Origin: Desulfacinum infernum DSM 9756
GTDB taxonomy: Bacteria > Desulfobacterota > Syntrophobacteria > Syntrophobacterales > DSM-9756
DNA length: 64,000 bases
Assembly: GCF_900129305.1 (NCBI RefSeq)
Contig: NZ_FQVB01000016.1
Coordinates: 1-64,000 of the forward strand
Direction of reading: 5' to 3'
The position numbers and the translations under genes were made by a program. This document shows positions 45,455 to 54,882 of this stretch, in pieces. The notes beneath the pieces are model-generated. The model was not told where the DNA came from. It saw nothing but the letters and a program-made list of their open reading frames with translations, and did not search any database. How positions within the stretch are numbered: position 1 is the first letter of the stretch; each line of letters starts with the position of its first letter.

Positions 45455-46923
45455 ACGGACACTCCACGGATCCTCCGGCCCGGCATCACCAGGGATTCGG
45501 CCAGAAGTTCCCACAAATAGACCACATCCACGTCCAGATCGTATTCCTTACACAGACTCTTTTTGAGCTGATCGCGGCAGTTGTGGCAGCTCACCACCAC
45601 CCGCTTGGCCCCGCAGTTGCGAATCTGGCGGGCCTTGAACCTTCCATGGAAAACCCGTTCTTCGTGGAACGGCAGGGACCAGACCCCGCCCCCGGCCCCG
45701 CAGCAGTAGTTGCCCTCCCGATTGGGGTACATCTCCACCACATCCGCACAGCATTGGCGGATGATCCAACGGCCCTCTTCGAAATATCCCCGGCCGAAGG
45801 CCTTGAGGGACCGGCGCCCGTAATGGCAGGAGTCGTGAAAGGTGGTGGTTTCGGGGCGAAGGGACCGGTCCAGCTGAAGGCGGCCTTCCTTGAGGTAGCC
45901 CATGAGCAGGTCGAAGATGGAGATGACCTGGAAATTCTTGAGGTCTTCCTTGAACCATCGCTGCAACCCGGCCCGGGTCGCAAAGTAGGCGTGGCCTCAC
46001 AGGGGCAGAAGCAGGGTCCGACACTGCAGCCGGTACATGTTATCCACCAGATTGGCCACCATGGCCTTCATGACCTCGTCGTCGCCCGTAAAATACCCCC
46101 AGTTGAGGCCCTCCCAGTTCTCCGTGGGCAGCGTCCACGATTCCCTGGCGGCATAAAGAATCTTCCACAAGAATTTCATGTCGTCCGGGTCGGCGAAGGG
46201 CTCCTTGGAATTGACCGTGACCAGCAGTCGTGCTCCCTTCACGTCCAGGGGAACCTGAAACCCGCTCCAGCCCTCTTCCACCAGTTCGTCCGCCAGATCC
46301 AGGCAGAGTGCCACGAAATCCTCCCGGGGGATGCCCAGGTTGTTTCCGGTCTGCAGGAAGGTCTGCACCCCCCGTTGCAGGGCGCCGGGAACCAGGTCCC
46401 TGGGCTTCCTTCCCCGAACAGCGCGGACCAGGGAGACAATCTCCACGTTCATGGGGCACGCTTCCTCGCACTTGCCGCACAGCGTACATTTCCATACCCA
46501 ATCCGATTCCAGGAGCTCCTTTTCGAGTCCCAGCACGGCCATGCGCACCACCTTGCGCGGATCCATGCCGTCCACGGCCGAGATGGGACAGGCGCTGGCG
46601 CAGCTTCCGCACGTGAGGCACACATCCGCCCACTGGGGAGACTCTCGGAAAAGGCCCGTTCGGGGGCCCAGCTCCGCCAGGGGGCCTTCAAGTTCCTTGG
46701 ATTCACGACCTTCGTCGTTTTTCATGGGGACGCGGCGCACCTCGATGGTGTCCGGGTCCAGGCCGAAGGCGTGGCACAGCTTATGGAATTCCTCTTCCTT
46801 GATGAGATACCTCTTGCCCGGCACGCTGCGGGCGGGTAGTTTTCCGCTGCGGATCCAGTTGCGGATGGTGTTTCGGTGAACGCCCAGTTGTTCGGCCAGC
46901 CGGCCGATTTGGACCACAATCAT
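45451..46923 (-). CDS. HTH-fused HdrD/HdrB-like iron-sulfur protein with in-frame TGA (selenocysteine)
   Basis: Read through TGA 45999-45997 this is a 490-residue protein. Residues 2-48 ([27 protein letters not shown] ... RYLI) form an excisionase/MerR-type helix-turn-helix. Two [4Fe-4S] motifs follow (C102-C105-C108-C112, C146-C149-C152-C156), then a degenerate first CCG domain ending [14 protein letters not shown], where U309 replaces the Cys of the usual ECGHAY, and a complete second CCG domain (C366, C407-C408, C446-xx-C449). CCG domains hold the cluster that reduces disulfides. GGGAG precedes the ATG at 46923, and no stop separates HTH from the rest. First gene of the hdr operon. Confidence 0.88.
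45963..45999 (-). promoter_or_regulatory. Putative SECIS element of the HdrD-like gene
   Basis: From the base after TGA, GCGACCC (16-22) pairs with GGGUUGC (28-34), a 7-bp stem with one G-U pair, loop GGGCC. Distance and loop fit bacterial SECIS elements. Confidence 0.7.
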
Positions 46924-47288
46924 CGTCGTCTCCCGTCCATGCGGGGGCGGCCCCCGCCCTGCGGACCTTGTGTCCGCGATGGCATAGTCCGTCGCGCGTT
47001 GTGCATCTTGTGCATCGAACCCCTACTAGCCCTTCCCGGCACTTTTGTCAAATCAAATCGAGGTTTCCAGACCCCTTCCTCTCAACGCGGAAGGGGGTGC
47101 AGTGCCTCCCTTCTGGGCCCCTTGAACCAACTGTGCTATCCTGCCAGCAGGAACGAAGGCTCCATCGCCCCTCTTCCCACCGGCGATGGACAAAAGTTTC
47201 ACCGGAATACGCAAGGATAATGGGGGACGAACGGGACCGTTCGCGACGTTCCCGGTAAGAGCTGGCAGGATCCTCCAGGGAGGTCGCC
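46924..47288. other. Divergent intergenic region between the hdr operon and the AsmA-like gene
   Basis: About 365 bp. It must hold the promoter of the hdr operon. Because the first protein of that operon carries a DNA-binding domain, an operator is possible here, but no clear inverted repeat was found. No gene is supported. Confidence 0.35.
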
Positions 47289-49439
47289 ATGAGATGGGCA
47301 GGGCTTGGAAAGTGGTTCGGCACCGGCGTCGCGGTGCTCATCGTCCTGGTGATTGCGGCGATCCTGGCCGCCACCATCCTGATCGATCCCAACGATTACA
47401 AGAGGCCGATTCAGGACGCGGTGCTGGAACGCACCGGAAGGGAGTTGCACCTGGAAGGGGATCTCGCCCTTTCGGTCTTCCCCTGGGTTGGTGTGGAGAT
47501 GAAGAACGCCTGGCTCAACAATCCGGACGACTTCGGGGAAGGCCCCTTTGCCAGGATCGATCGGGCGGCCGTGAAGGTGAAGCTCCTCCCGCTGCTGCAA
47601 AAACGGGTGGAGGTGGCCACGGTCGTGCTGGACGGTCTGAGTCTGCGCTTGGTTCGACGGGCCGATGGACGCACCAACTGGGAAGATCTTGTCTCAATGA
47701 AGTCGGCACCACGTGGGAAAGTCCCCTCGGAGCGGCCCGAGGAACCGGCCTCCGGCGGTCCCCTGCCCTGGGTGAGCGTCTCGGGGCTGCGCCTGTCCAA
47801 CGCCCGCTTGGAATGGAAAGATGAGATGGCGGGGAGCAGATTGACTCTTTCTGACATTTCCCTTTCCACCGACGCCATGGAGCCGGCAGTGCCCTTTCCT
47901 TTGGATCTGAGCTTCCGGTTCGATGGCGAGAAACCGCGGCTCCGGGGAAATTTCAAACTGGACCTGCAGGCCCGGCTGGATCCGGCGGCGCAGCGATGGG
48001 CCGTGGACCGCGGGCGGTTGTCCCTGTCGTTGGACGAAGCGGACTTCATCCGGGAGGCGGTCTCTGCTGTGGTGGATGTCCAAGGACGGGGCTCTTTCAG
48101 GGGCGACTCCCTTGAGATCCCTTCACTGGTGCTTACGCTGCCGGGCCTGCGAGCGGAAGGGCGGCTGGCGGTGCAAGAAGAGTCCGGAACTCTTGGGTTT
48201 TCTGGAGAATTGGCGGCAAAGCCCATTGACCCGAGAAGGCTCCTGCAACTGCTGCGCCCCGAACTGCTCGAGGCTCTCCCCCAAGGGGCCTTCAGCCAGG
48301 CAAGCGTCGCGTTTCGGTTTTCCGGCACGCCCCATGCGCTGAAGATCCCCGAACTCCGGGCGGTCCTGGACCGCTCCCAACTGAACGCCCAGGTGGACCT
48401 TTCGAGCCTCCGTCCGGCCATGGGAACCTTCCAAGTGAATGTCAATGAACTGGATCTGGACCGGTTCCTTCCGGCAGCTTCCGCACCGGCGGAAACGAAG
48501 GAGGCCTCCTCTTCTCCCCTCCAGACCGGAAAATCTTCCAAGAAGTCGTCCGGGAGGGATCCTGCGCCCGTCATACCGCCGAAGATCGATGTGAGCGGAA
48601 CCGTGGCCGTCGACTGGCTGAAGGCTGCCAAGCTGACCTTGTCCCAGGTGAAAGCCTTCATAGCCGTAAAAAACGGCCGCCTGGCCGTGCAGCCCTTCCA
48701 GGCGGCTCTCTACGGCGGGAGTCTCACGGGGACGTTGGGCCTTTCGGCCGACGGACAAGGGCCACGCGGGGATATTTCCTACGATCTTACGAATGTGGCC
48801 ATCGGCGCGCTTCTAAGGGACCTTCAGGGAAAGGAATCTCTTACGGGCACAGCCGCGGTCAAGGGACGGACCGCCTTTGCGGGGGCCAATGCCGATGCCG
48901 TCAAACGATCTCTTTCCGGGACGACCCATGTGCGCGTGACCGATGGAAGCTACAAGGGCGTCAACATCCCCCGGATGATTCGGGAAGCCAAGGCCGCCGT
49001 TCAGGGCCGGAAACTTGAGCCTGGTGAGGAGGAAGCGGCGACGGATTTCACGGAACTGACCGCCACCTTGGTTATGAAAAGCGGCGTGGTCCGAAACGAC
49101 GATCTTTCCGCCAAATCGCCCTACCTGAGACTTGAGGGGCGGGGCACGGTGGATCTCCCGGCGGAGGCCATCGACTACCTGCTCACCACCACCTTGGTCG
49201 CCGTCCCGCGCGGCCAGAGCGGTGAAGACCTAAAGGATCTCATGGGGGTTCCCATTCCCATTCGGATCCACGGGCCGCTGGGGAAGCCCCGCTACGCGCT
49301 GGACATGAAGGCGGTCCTGGAGGCTGCGGCCAGAGGAAAGGTTCGGGAGAAGGTGGAAGCCGTGGAGGAAAAGTTGAAAGAAAAGCTGGAGGAGAAGGTT
49401 CCCGGGCTGAAAGGCCTCGATCTGAAAAAACTGTTCTAG
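47289..49439 (+). CDS. AsmA-family envelope protein
   Basis: A 716-residue protein anchored by one N-terminal membrane helix (VAVLIVLVIAAILAATIL) and exposed to the periplasm. The start IDPNDYKRPIQDAVLERTGRELHLEGDLALSVFPWVGVEM is the AsmA signature, and the C-terminal half shows the AsmA pattern GSYKGVNIPRMIREAKAA and RLEGRGTVDLPAEAIDYLLTTTLV. AsmA-like proteins are thought to form bridges for lipid transport to the outer membrane. GGGAGG precedes the ATG. A Lys-rich tail (KLKEKLEEKVPGLKGLDLKKLF) is present. The TAG stop is fused to a type B repeat. Confidence 0.9.
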   Translation: MRWAGLGKWFGTGVAVLIVLVIAAILAATILIDPNDYKRPIQDAVLERTGRELHLEGDLALSVFPWVGVEMKNAWLNNPDDFGEGPFARIDRAAVKVKLLPLLQKRVEVATVVLDGLSLRLVRRADGRTNWEDLVSMKSAPRGKVPSERPEEPASGGPLPWVSVSGLRLSNARLEWKDEMAGSRLTLSDISLSTDAMEPAVPFPLDLSFRFDGEKPRLRGNFKLDLQARLDPAAQRWAVDRGRLSLSLDEADFIREAVSAVVDVQGRGSFRGDSLEIPSLVLTLPGLRAEGRLAVQEESGTLGFSGELAAKPIDPRRLLQLLRPELLEALPQGAFSQASVAFRFSGTPHALKIPELRAVLDRSQLNAQVDLSSLRPAMGTFQVNVNELDLDRFLPAASAPAETKEASSSPLQTGKSSKKSSGRDPAPVIPPKIDVSGTVAVDWLKAAKLTLSQVKAFIAVKNGRLAVQPFQAALYGGSLTGTLGLSADGQGPRGDISYDLTNVAIGALLRDLQGKESLTGTAAVKGRTAFAGANADAVKRSLSGTTHVRVTDGSYKGVNIPRMIREAKAAVQGRKLEPGEEEAATDFTELTATLVMKSGVVRNDDLSAKSPYLRLEGRGTVDLPAEAIDYLLTTTLVAVPRGQSGEDLKDLMGVPIPIRIHGPLGKPRYALDMKAVLEAAARGKVREKVEAVEEKLKEKLEEKVPGLKGLDLKKLF

Positions 49440-49632
49440 GAGTCTGCCCGAGAATGTTTTTCCGGCTTGAAAGGCCGGGATCCCCCCTCTCATCGTAGCC
49501 TCGGGGCTTCAGCCCCAGGGAAAGGGCCATCGTAACCCCTTGAAGTCGCAGGCCGTATGTGATGGCCTATGCGACGACCGGGGGTTCCTCCGCAGCCCTA
49601 AAGGGCTACACTACGAGAAGGGAGGTTGTCCG
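49439..49632. repeat. Dispersed repeat, type B copy, right end decayed
   Basis: It starts GGAGTCTGCCCGAGAATG within the AsmA stop codon. The first palindrome is eroded (CTCGGGGCTTCAGCCCCAG) and the second is CGCAGCCCTAAAGGGCTACA. The right end is only partly recognisable (GGAGGTTGTCCG). Confidence 0.78.
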
Positions 49633-49773
49633 CTACCAGAAGCGCTTGATTTCGGCTGTTGTATCGGCTTGGACCTGGAAGCCCGTCGCTCCCGCGGACG
49701 CGGGAGCCGATCATGAGCCGAAAGCATCCGGATTCCCGCCTTCGATCGGTCGAGGCATGAGTGTTGAAAACAG

Positions 49774-49801
49774 GTGGGGGCGGTTCGCGAACCGCCCCCA
49801 C
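49774..49801. repeat. 28-bp perfect palindrome
   Basis: The arms GTGGGGGCGGTTCG and CGAACCGCCCCCAC are adjacent with no loop. It sits in the gap between the AsmA-like gene and a chemoreceptor gene that converge, so it may act as a two-way transcription stop. Confidence 0.7.
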
Positions 49802-49871
49802 ATGGAACAATCACCGCCGACAGGAATCCTTGGTTCCGCGGGGCTGACGCCCGGCGGCCCTCCTTCTTGGG

Positions 49872-51833
49872 CTAGAATTCCGAGAAGTCGTCGTCGAAGG
49901 GAATGAGTTCCTCGGGTTTGACCTGGGCCGGAACCTTCTCGGGAACGAAGGGGCGTTTGCCACCGTTGCCTTTGGTCTTCTCCTTGGCCTGTCCTCCGGG
50001 CTGGGCATCTCCCTTTGCCGAAAGCCTGCGTTGGGAAACTCGCCTCTCGACGCTCCCTGTTTCGGCGCGGAAGCCCACCATGTCGGCCAGGGTCTGGACG
50101 AAGTGGCGCATCTGTTCGGCCTGGGCGTTGAGCTCCTCGGCGGCGGAGGCGGATTCTTCCGCCGTGGCTGCGTTGCGCTGCACGACCTTGTCCATCTCCG
50201 ACACGGCTCGGTTCACCTGGCCGATGCCCTCGGCCTGCTCGCTGGAAGCGGCCGCGATCTCACCCACCAGCTCTCCGATCTTGGTGGAGCCTTCCGCCAC
50301 CTTACCGAAGGCCTCGTTGGCGTCCTTGAGAATGCTCTCTCCATCGGACACCTTCTTCACCGTATCTTCGATGAGCTGCGCCGTATTTTTGGCCGCTTCG
50401 GCGGACCGCATGGCGAGGTTTCGGACCTCGTCGGCCACCACGGCGAACCCGGCCCCCGCTTCCCCGGCCCGGGCCGCCTCAACGGCGGCGTTCAGGGCCA
50501 GCAGATTGGTCTGGAAGGCGATCTCGTCGATGGTCTTGATGATCTTCTGGGTTTCAGCGCTGGCCTGGGAGATCTGGCCCATGGACTGGGTGAGGGCCTG
50601 CATGGACTGGCGCGCTTCGGCGATGTCCTTGGCCGAGGCTTTGACGATGGAGTCGGCCTGCTTGGCGTTGTCGGCGTTTTGCCGGGTCATGGAGGACATC
50701 TCCTCCAGGGCGGAAGATGTCTCTTCCAGCGAGGCTGCCTGCTCGGAGGACCCTTCTGCAAGCTGCTGACTTGCGGAGGACACCTGGGAAGAGGCGGCCG
50801 CCACCTGGTCGGCTCCCTCCGTAAGCCCTTCCACCGCCACCAGAATCGGTTTGCTGATCTTTCTGGAGAAAAGGAAGAACACAACCAGGGTGATCAAGAC
50901 GGCCACGCCGCTGATGCCCCCTACGGTCCAGGCCATGGCGCGGACCGGTTCCAGGAATTCGCTCTTTGTCTGGGTGATCCCCACCATCCAGCCGTTGATG
51001 CCCACCGGAGCGTAACCGCTGATCTTGTCGTCGCCTTTGTATTGATACTCCACGACGCCCGCCTTCCCGGAGTCCATGGCGGCCGCCAAGGATTCCAGGC
51101 CGGCCACCTTATGCAGGTTCAGCTTGAAGATGAGGTCTTTGTTGGGGTGGGCGATAATCGTGCCCTCCTTGTCGGTCATGTAGGCGTAACCGGTGGTGCC
51201 GACCTTGGTGTTGCTGACGGTATCCGTCAGAAAGCCGATTTTGAGGGACGTTCCCAGGATCCCCAGGAACCGGCCGTCCTTGTTTAGCAGGGGCACACAG
51301 ATGACCGCGACGGGCTCGTTGGTGATCTTCGAGACGATGACGTCTCCGATCACGGCCTTGCCGGTTTCCCTGGCTCGTTTGAAATAATCGCGATCCTTGA
51401 TCTGGACCCCGGGATAAACTTTCGTGTTTCCGTCATGGAGCACCCCGCCGTAAAGGAGCCCGGAGGCATCGGAAAGGAAGATCCCTTCGTAGTCTTGTCC
51501 AGCGGAGCGCATGATGGAAATGAGCCCCTCGTTCGCCTTCTGTACGGCCTCTTGTGCTCCTTCCGCTCCCTGAGCCGACACGAGCTCCGCGGCATCAACG
51601 ACGGAGCGAAGGCTGGCGATGGCCTTGGCCTTTTGCACCTCTTCTTCCAGCACCATACGGACCAAGGTGGCCAGTTGTTCGGATTGTCGCTGGGAATTGT
51701 CCTTGCCCAGTCGGTTGAGGGCATGCGAGGACTTCCAGACGGAAACGGCACTGGTCGCAAGAAGGGAGGCCAAGACGATGGTCCCCCCGATGAACATCAA
51801 TTTCTGGGTGAGGGTCAGTTTTTTGCCTTTCAT
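49872..51833 (-). CDS. Methyl-accepting chemotaxis protein with dCache sensor
   Basis: A 653-residue chemoreceptor: membrane helix ([21 protein letters not shown]), a periplasmic double-cache sensor of about 270 residues ([16 protein letters not shown] ... [30 protein letters not shown]), second helix ([19 protein letters not shown]), then the signalling domain with tip [38 protein letters not shown]. The tail [13 protein letters not shown] is an aromatic/acidic end seen in many deltaproteobacterial receptors, perhaps a tether for adaptation enzymes. It is 68 bp downstream of cheW on the same strand, so the two form an operon. Confidence 0.93.
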   Translation of the reverse strand: MKGKKLTLTQKLMFIGGTIVLASLLATSAVSVWKSSHALNRLGKDNSQRQSEQLATLVRMVLEEEVQKAKAIASLRSVVDAAELVSAQGAEGAQEAVQKANEGLISIMRSAGQDYEGIFLSDASGLLYGGVLHDGNTKVYPGVQIKDRDYFKRARETGKAVIGDVIVSKITNEPVAVICVPLLNKDGRFLGILGTSLKIGFLTDTVSNTKVGTTGYAYMTDKEGTIIAHPNKDLIFKLNLHKVAGLESLAAAMDSGKAGVVEYQYKGDDKISGYAPVGINGWMVGITQTKSEFLEPVRAMAWTVGGISGVAVLITLVVFFLFSRKISKPILVAVEGLTEGADQVAAASSQVSSASQQLAEGSSEQAASLEETSSALEEMSSMTRQNADNAKQADSIVKASAKDIAEARQSMQALTQSMGQISQASAETQKIIKTIDEIAFQTNLLALNAAVEAARAGEAGAGFAVVADEVRNLAMRSAEAAKNTAQLIEDTVKKVSDGESILKDANEAFGKVAEGSTKIGELVGEIAAASSEQAEGIGQVNRAVSEMDKVVQRNAATAEESASAAEELNAQAEQMRHFVQTLADMVGFRAETGSVERRVSQRRLSAKGDAQPGGQAKEKTKGNGGKRPFVPEKVPAQVKPEELIPFDDDFSEF

Positions 51834-51901
51834 GGCTTGTCTCTCCAACGCCGGTCCTTTCCGGTTCTTATGGGGGTGCCTGGTCATTTGTGGGAAACGC
51901 A

Positions 51902-52414
51902 TCAGATTGTTTTTTCCAGCGCCTGCATTTCCTGGCCGGTGAGGACCTTGTCGATATCCAGAAGGATCTTGACCGAATCCCCGGCCTTCGCCATGCCGAG
52001 AATATATTCCGTGGACAGACGGGCACCGAAGGCGGGCGCGTCTTCGATGTCCTCATCCTTGATGTTGACCACCTCGGAGACGGAATCGACCACAAGCCCC
52101 ATCATGATGTAGGAAGCCGTGGTCCCGCTGGTTTCCACCACGATGATGCAGGTGCGTTCATTATAGTCGATGGCCTCCATTCCGAACTTCAATCGCAGGT
52201 CGATCACGGGGATCACCTTGCCGCGCAGGTTGATGACCCCCTTGACGAAGTGGGGCGTCTGCGGCACGGGTGTGATGGGCATCATGCCGATGATTTCCTT
52301 CACCTTGAGGATTCCGATCCCGTACTCCTCGTTGGCCAGGGAAAAGGTCAGGTACTTGCCTTCCCTTGACATCTCTTCGTCGTGCATCATCACCGCTGCG
52401 TTTTGAACCGACAC
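51902..52414 (-). CDS. cheW: CheW chemotaxis coupling protein
   Basis: A 170-residue adaptor that joins chemoreceptors to the kinase CheA. The CheW fold is seen as [46 protein letters not shown] and [22 protein letters not shown] 52414 is chosen because GGAGG lies 6 bp upstream; an in-frame ATG at 52465 would place 17 extra residues without family support. It leads an operon with the chemoreceptor at 49872-51833. No cheA is in the window, so it must work with a kinase encoded elsewhere. Confidence 0.93.
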   Translation of the reverse strand: MSVQNAAVMMHDEEMSREGKYLTFSLANEEYGIGILKVKEIIGMMPITPVPQTPHFVKGVINLRGKVIPVIDLRLKFGMEAIDYNERTCIIVVETSGTTASYIMMGLVVDSVSEVVNIKDEDIEDAPAFGARLSTEYILGMAKAGDSVKILLDIDKVLTGQEMQALEKTI

Positions 52415-52617
52415 GATCGTCCTCCTTTCCGATCCAATGGAAATGCGCATCGAGCCTTGTTTCACTCCATTCCATACCTCCCGACGGACCCGCAGGCCGC
52501 GATTTTAGCTCCCGGTCTGCCCTTTCGCTCTTCGCAATTCCTATCGGCTCCATGGGGTATAAACTTGAATACAAAAATGGGGAGGTTAGAATTCTTTATT
52601 CAAAAAGGAGGTGTCCC

Positions 52618-53043
52618 ATGATTGTCCAGGAAGTGGATCTGTTCCGAAGGATCCCGTCCCATGTTATCGACGAGATTGCCTCCCTTGCCGAGGAGATGCA
52701 GCCGGCTGCCGGTACCGTGCTCTTCAGGGAGGGGGATTTCGCCGAGAAACTCTATGTATTGGTGGGTGGGCGGGTGGATCTCACGGTGGGCGCGGAGCGC
52801 ACGATCACCTTTCCGGTGGAGCGGGAGCAGTCGGTCTTCGGGTGGTCTGCCCTGGTGGAACCTCGGCGCTACACGGCAACGGCCACCTGTGCCGGGGACA
52901 CCACGGTGCTGTGCATCGACGGCGATCGGCTCATGCGCGTCTTCGCCAAGCATCCCCAGGAAGGCCTGATCGTGATGCAGAGACTTGCGGGGCTCATTGC
53001 CCAGAGGCTCCAGGCAAGTTACCGGGCCCTCACAGGCCGTTGA
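52618..53043 (+). CDS. Cyclic-nucleotide-binding-domain protein
   Basis: A 141-residue protein consisting only of a cNMP-binding (CRP-type) beta-barrel: LFRRIPSHVIDEIASLAEEMQPAAGTVLFREGDFAEKLYVLVGGRV, then SVFGWSALVEPRRYTATATCAG. The phosphate-binding cassette is altered (FGWSALVEPRRYTAT), so cyclic nucleotide binding is uncertain. There is no DNA-binding helix-turn-helix, so it is not a complete CRP/FNR regulator. AAAGGAGG lies 6 bp before the ATG, the best ribosome binding site in the region. Its last 14 bp overlap the end of the convergent transporter ATPase gene. Confidence 0.87.
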   Translation: MIVQEVDLFRRIPSHVIDEIASLAEEMQPAAGTVLFREGDFAEKLYVLVGGRVDLTVGAERTITFPVEREQSVFGWSALVEPRRYTATATCAGDTTVLCIDGDRLMRVFAKHPQEGLIVMQRLAGLIAQRLQASYRALTGR

Positions 53044-54865
53044 AGGGCGCGCCTTTGCCGTCCGCGGTTTCTGACGCGGTCTCCTGCAAATGCTGAATCT
53101 CTCGACAGCAGCGGTTGTAGTAGGTGAAATCCAGCCCGTAGAGGGAGTGGAGGTTCTCGTCCTTGAGAAATCTCCAAGTGGGCACATCTCGGACGATCTT
53201 TCCCCGATGCAGGAGGATCGTGCGGTCCGTCAACATAGACACGAAGCAGATGTCGTGGCTGATGAGCAGGATGGTGGCCTCCACCTCGTCCAGAAGTTTG
53301 AGGAGGTTCTCCTCGGCTTGCGGATCGAGGCCGGCGGTGGGCTCATCCAGGATGAGCACGTCCGGTTCCATGGCCAGCACCGACGCCAGGGCCAGCCTTT
53401 TGCGCTCCCCTCCGCTCAGATGCTGGGGCACGCGATTCTCCAGATCCCCCAAACCAGCCCAGCGGAGCATGGCTCGGACCTTCTGGTGGACCTTCGATTC
53501 CGGCCAGCCCAGATTGCGAAGGCCGAAGGCCACCTCGTCGTAGCATCGGGAGCAGACCGTCTGATCGGCGGAGTCCTGAAACAACAGGCCCACATGCCGC
53601 CACAGTTCCCGGCGCCGCCTGTTGTCCACGATCTTCCCGTCAAAGCGATAACGGCCGGATCCCGATCGGATTCCCGCCAAACAGGCGGCCAGTGTGGATT
53701 TTCCAGCCCCGTTGGGCCCCACCAAAGCCACCCGTTCGCCCCGACGCACCTGGAGCGAGACGTCCCGCAGGGCAACCGCGCCGTCTTTGTACCGATAGGT
53801 GTACTGGTGAAGTTCCAGTATGGGAGGTTGCTCAGGCCGTTGGCAGGCATCCGAGCCCGCCTCCCCGGCCGAGACCCGGCAGACATGCGCGGATCGGGCC
53901 GGAGGGAGTGAAGACGACGGGTCGTTTGCTGTTGACCGCACCGGGCTCCGCCCGGCGCCTACATGCCGTCCGGGGGAGTCGCAACAACGAAACCGGAAGG
54001 TGAAGTCGAGACCGTGTTCCTGGAGCGAGCGGCGGTGGGAAATGAGAGCCTCGAAGGATGTATCGTGGTGAAGACATCCGTCCTGAAGGACCACGGCACG
54101 GGTGCAGAGTCCATAGAGGAAGAGCAGATCGTGGCTGATGCAGATGAGGGTTCCCGCATAGCCTTTCAGGACCTGGGCCAGCAGGTCTTCGCTGGCCGGG
54201 TCCAGGTTGGCGGTGGGTTCGTCCAAAATGAGCACCGATGGATAGAGGGCCAGGACCGCAGCCAGCGCGGCCCTTTTACGCTGCCCGTAACTCAGGTGAT
54301 GGGGGGCCTTGTGGGCCGTGTCCTCCAGGCCCAACTGAGCGAGCGCGCCCAGGGCCCGCTGCGCGGCCCCCTCGGGCGGCGTCTGGAAGTTGATCAGGCC
54401 GAAGAGGACATCGTCCAGTACGCTGGTGCAGAAAAGCTGGTCGTCAGGATCCTGGAAGAGAAAGCCGACCTTTTTGCGTAGGTGCCCCAGACGGTGGGGT
54501 TCCAGCGGAGCCTCTTCGAAGAGGACCCGACCGCGCGCGGGCCGGGCGAGACCCGACAGGACCCGGGCGAGAGTGGTCTTCCCGGACCCGTTGTGGCCCA
54601 ACAGCGCAATGCGGTCGCCTTCATGGATGCATAAATTGATGCCACGTAGCGCCCGGTTTCCGTTGGGGTACGTGTAGTCCACCCCCTCGAGCCGGTAGAC
54701 GCACGATGCGGACTGCTGGGGACGGTGGATTGGAATGGCTTGAAGATGCACGCAGGGCGATCCTTGTCTGTCCGTGTTCATTCGTGGCTCTTGCGAACTT
54801 TCCCGAGGAACGCCTGCGCCCGGTGCCACGAAGCCGGGAGAACGTTCCGCGGGGACGATGGACAT
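53030..54865 (-). CDS. cbiO: ECF-type nickel/cobalt transporter, fused double ATP-binding subunit
   Basis: A 611-residue protein joining two ABC ATPases. The first has LLGHNGSGKTT (Walker A), LSYGQRKRAALA (signature) and VLILDEPTANLD (Walker B); the second has LVGPNGAGKST, LSGGERKRLALAS and LILDEPTAGLD. A linker of about 70 residues lies between them. Usually CbiO works as a homodimer or as two separate proteins, so the fusion secures a 1:1 pair. It follows cbiQ by 17 bp. The start is uncertain: ATG 54865 has a weak site and a Met near 54781 is an alternative. Confidence 0.9.
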   Translation of the reverse strand: MSIVPAERSPGFVAPGAGVPRESSQEPRMNTDRQGSPCVHLQAIPIHRPQQSASCVYRLEGVDYTYPNGNRALRGINLCIHEGDRIALLGHNGSGKTTLARVLSGLARPARGRVLFEEAPLEPHRLGHLRKKVGFLFQDPDDQLFCTSVLDDVLFGLINFQTPPEGAAQRALGALAQLGLEDTAHKAPHHLSYGQRKRAALAAVLALYPSVLILDEPTANLDPASEDLLAQVLKGYAGTLICISHDLLFLYGLCTRAVVLQDGCLHHDTSFEALISHRRSLQEHGLDFTFRFRCCDSPGRHVGAGRSPVRSTANDPSSSLPPARSAHVCRVSAGEAGSDACQRPEQPPILELHQYTYRYKDGAVALRDVSLQVRRGERVALVGPNGAGKSTLAACLAGIRSGSGRYRFDGKIVDNRRRRELWRHVGLLFQDSADQTVCSRCYDEVAFGLRNLGWPESKVHQKVRAMLRWAGLGDLENRVPQHLSGGERKRLALASVLAMEPDVLILDEPTAGLDPQAEENLLKLLDEVEATILLISHDICFVSMLTDRTILLHRGKIVRDVPTWRFLKDENLHSLYGLDFTYYNRCCREIQHLQETASETADGKGAPFNGL

Positions 54866-54882
54866 GATCACACAGTCGATCC

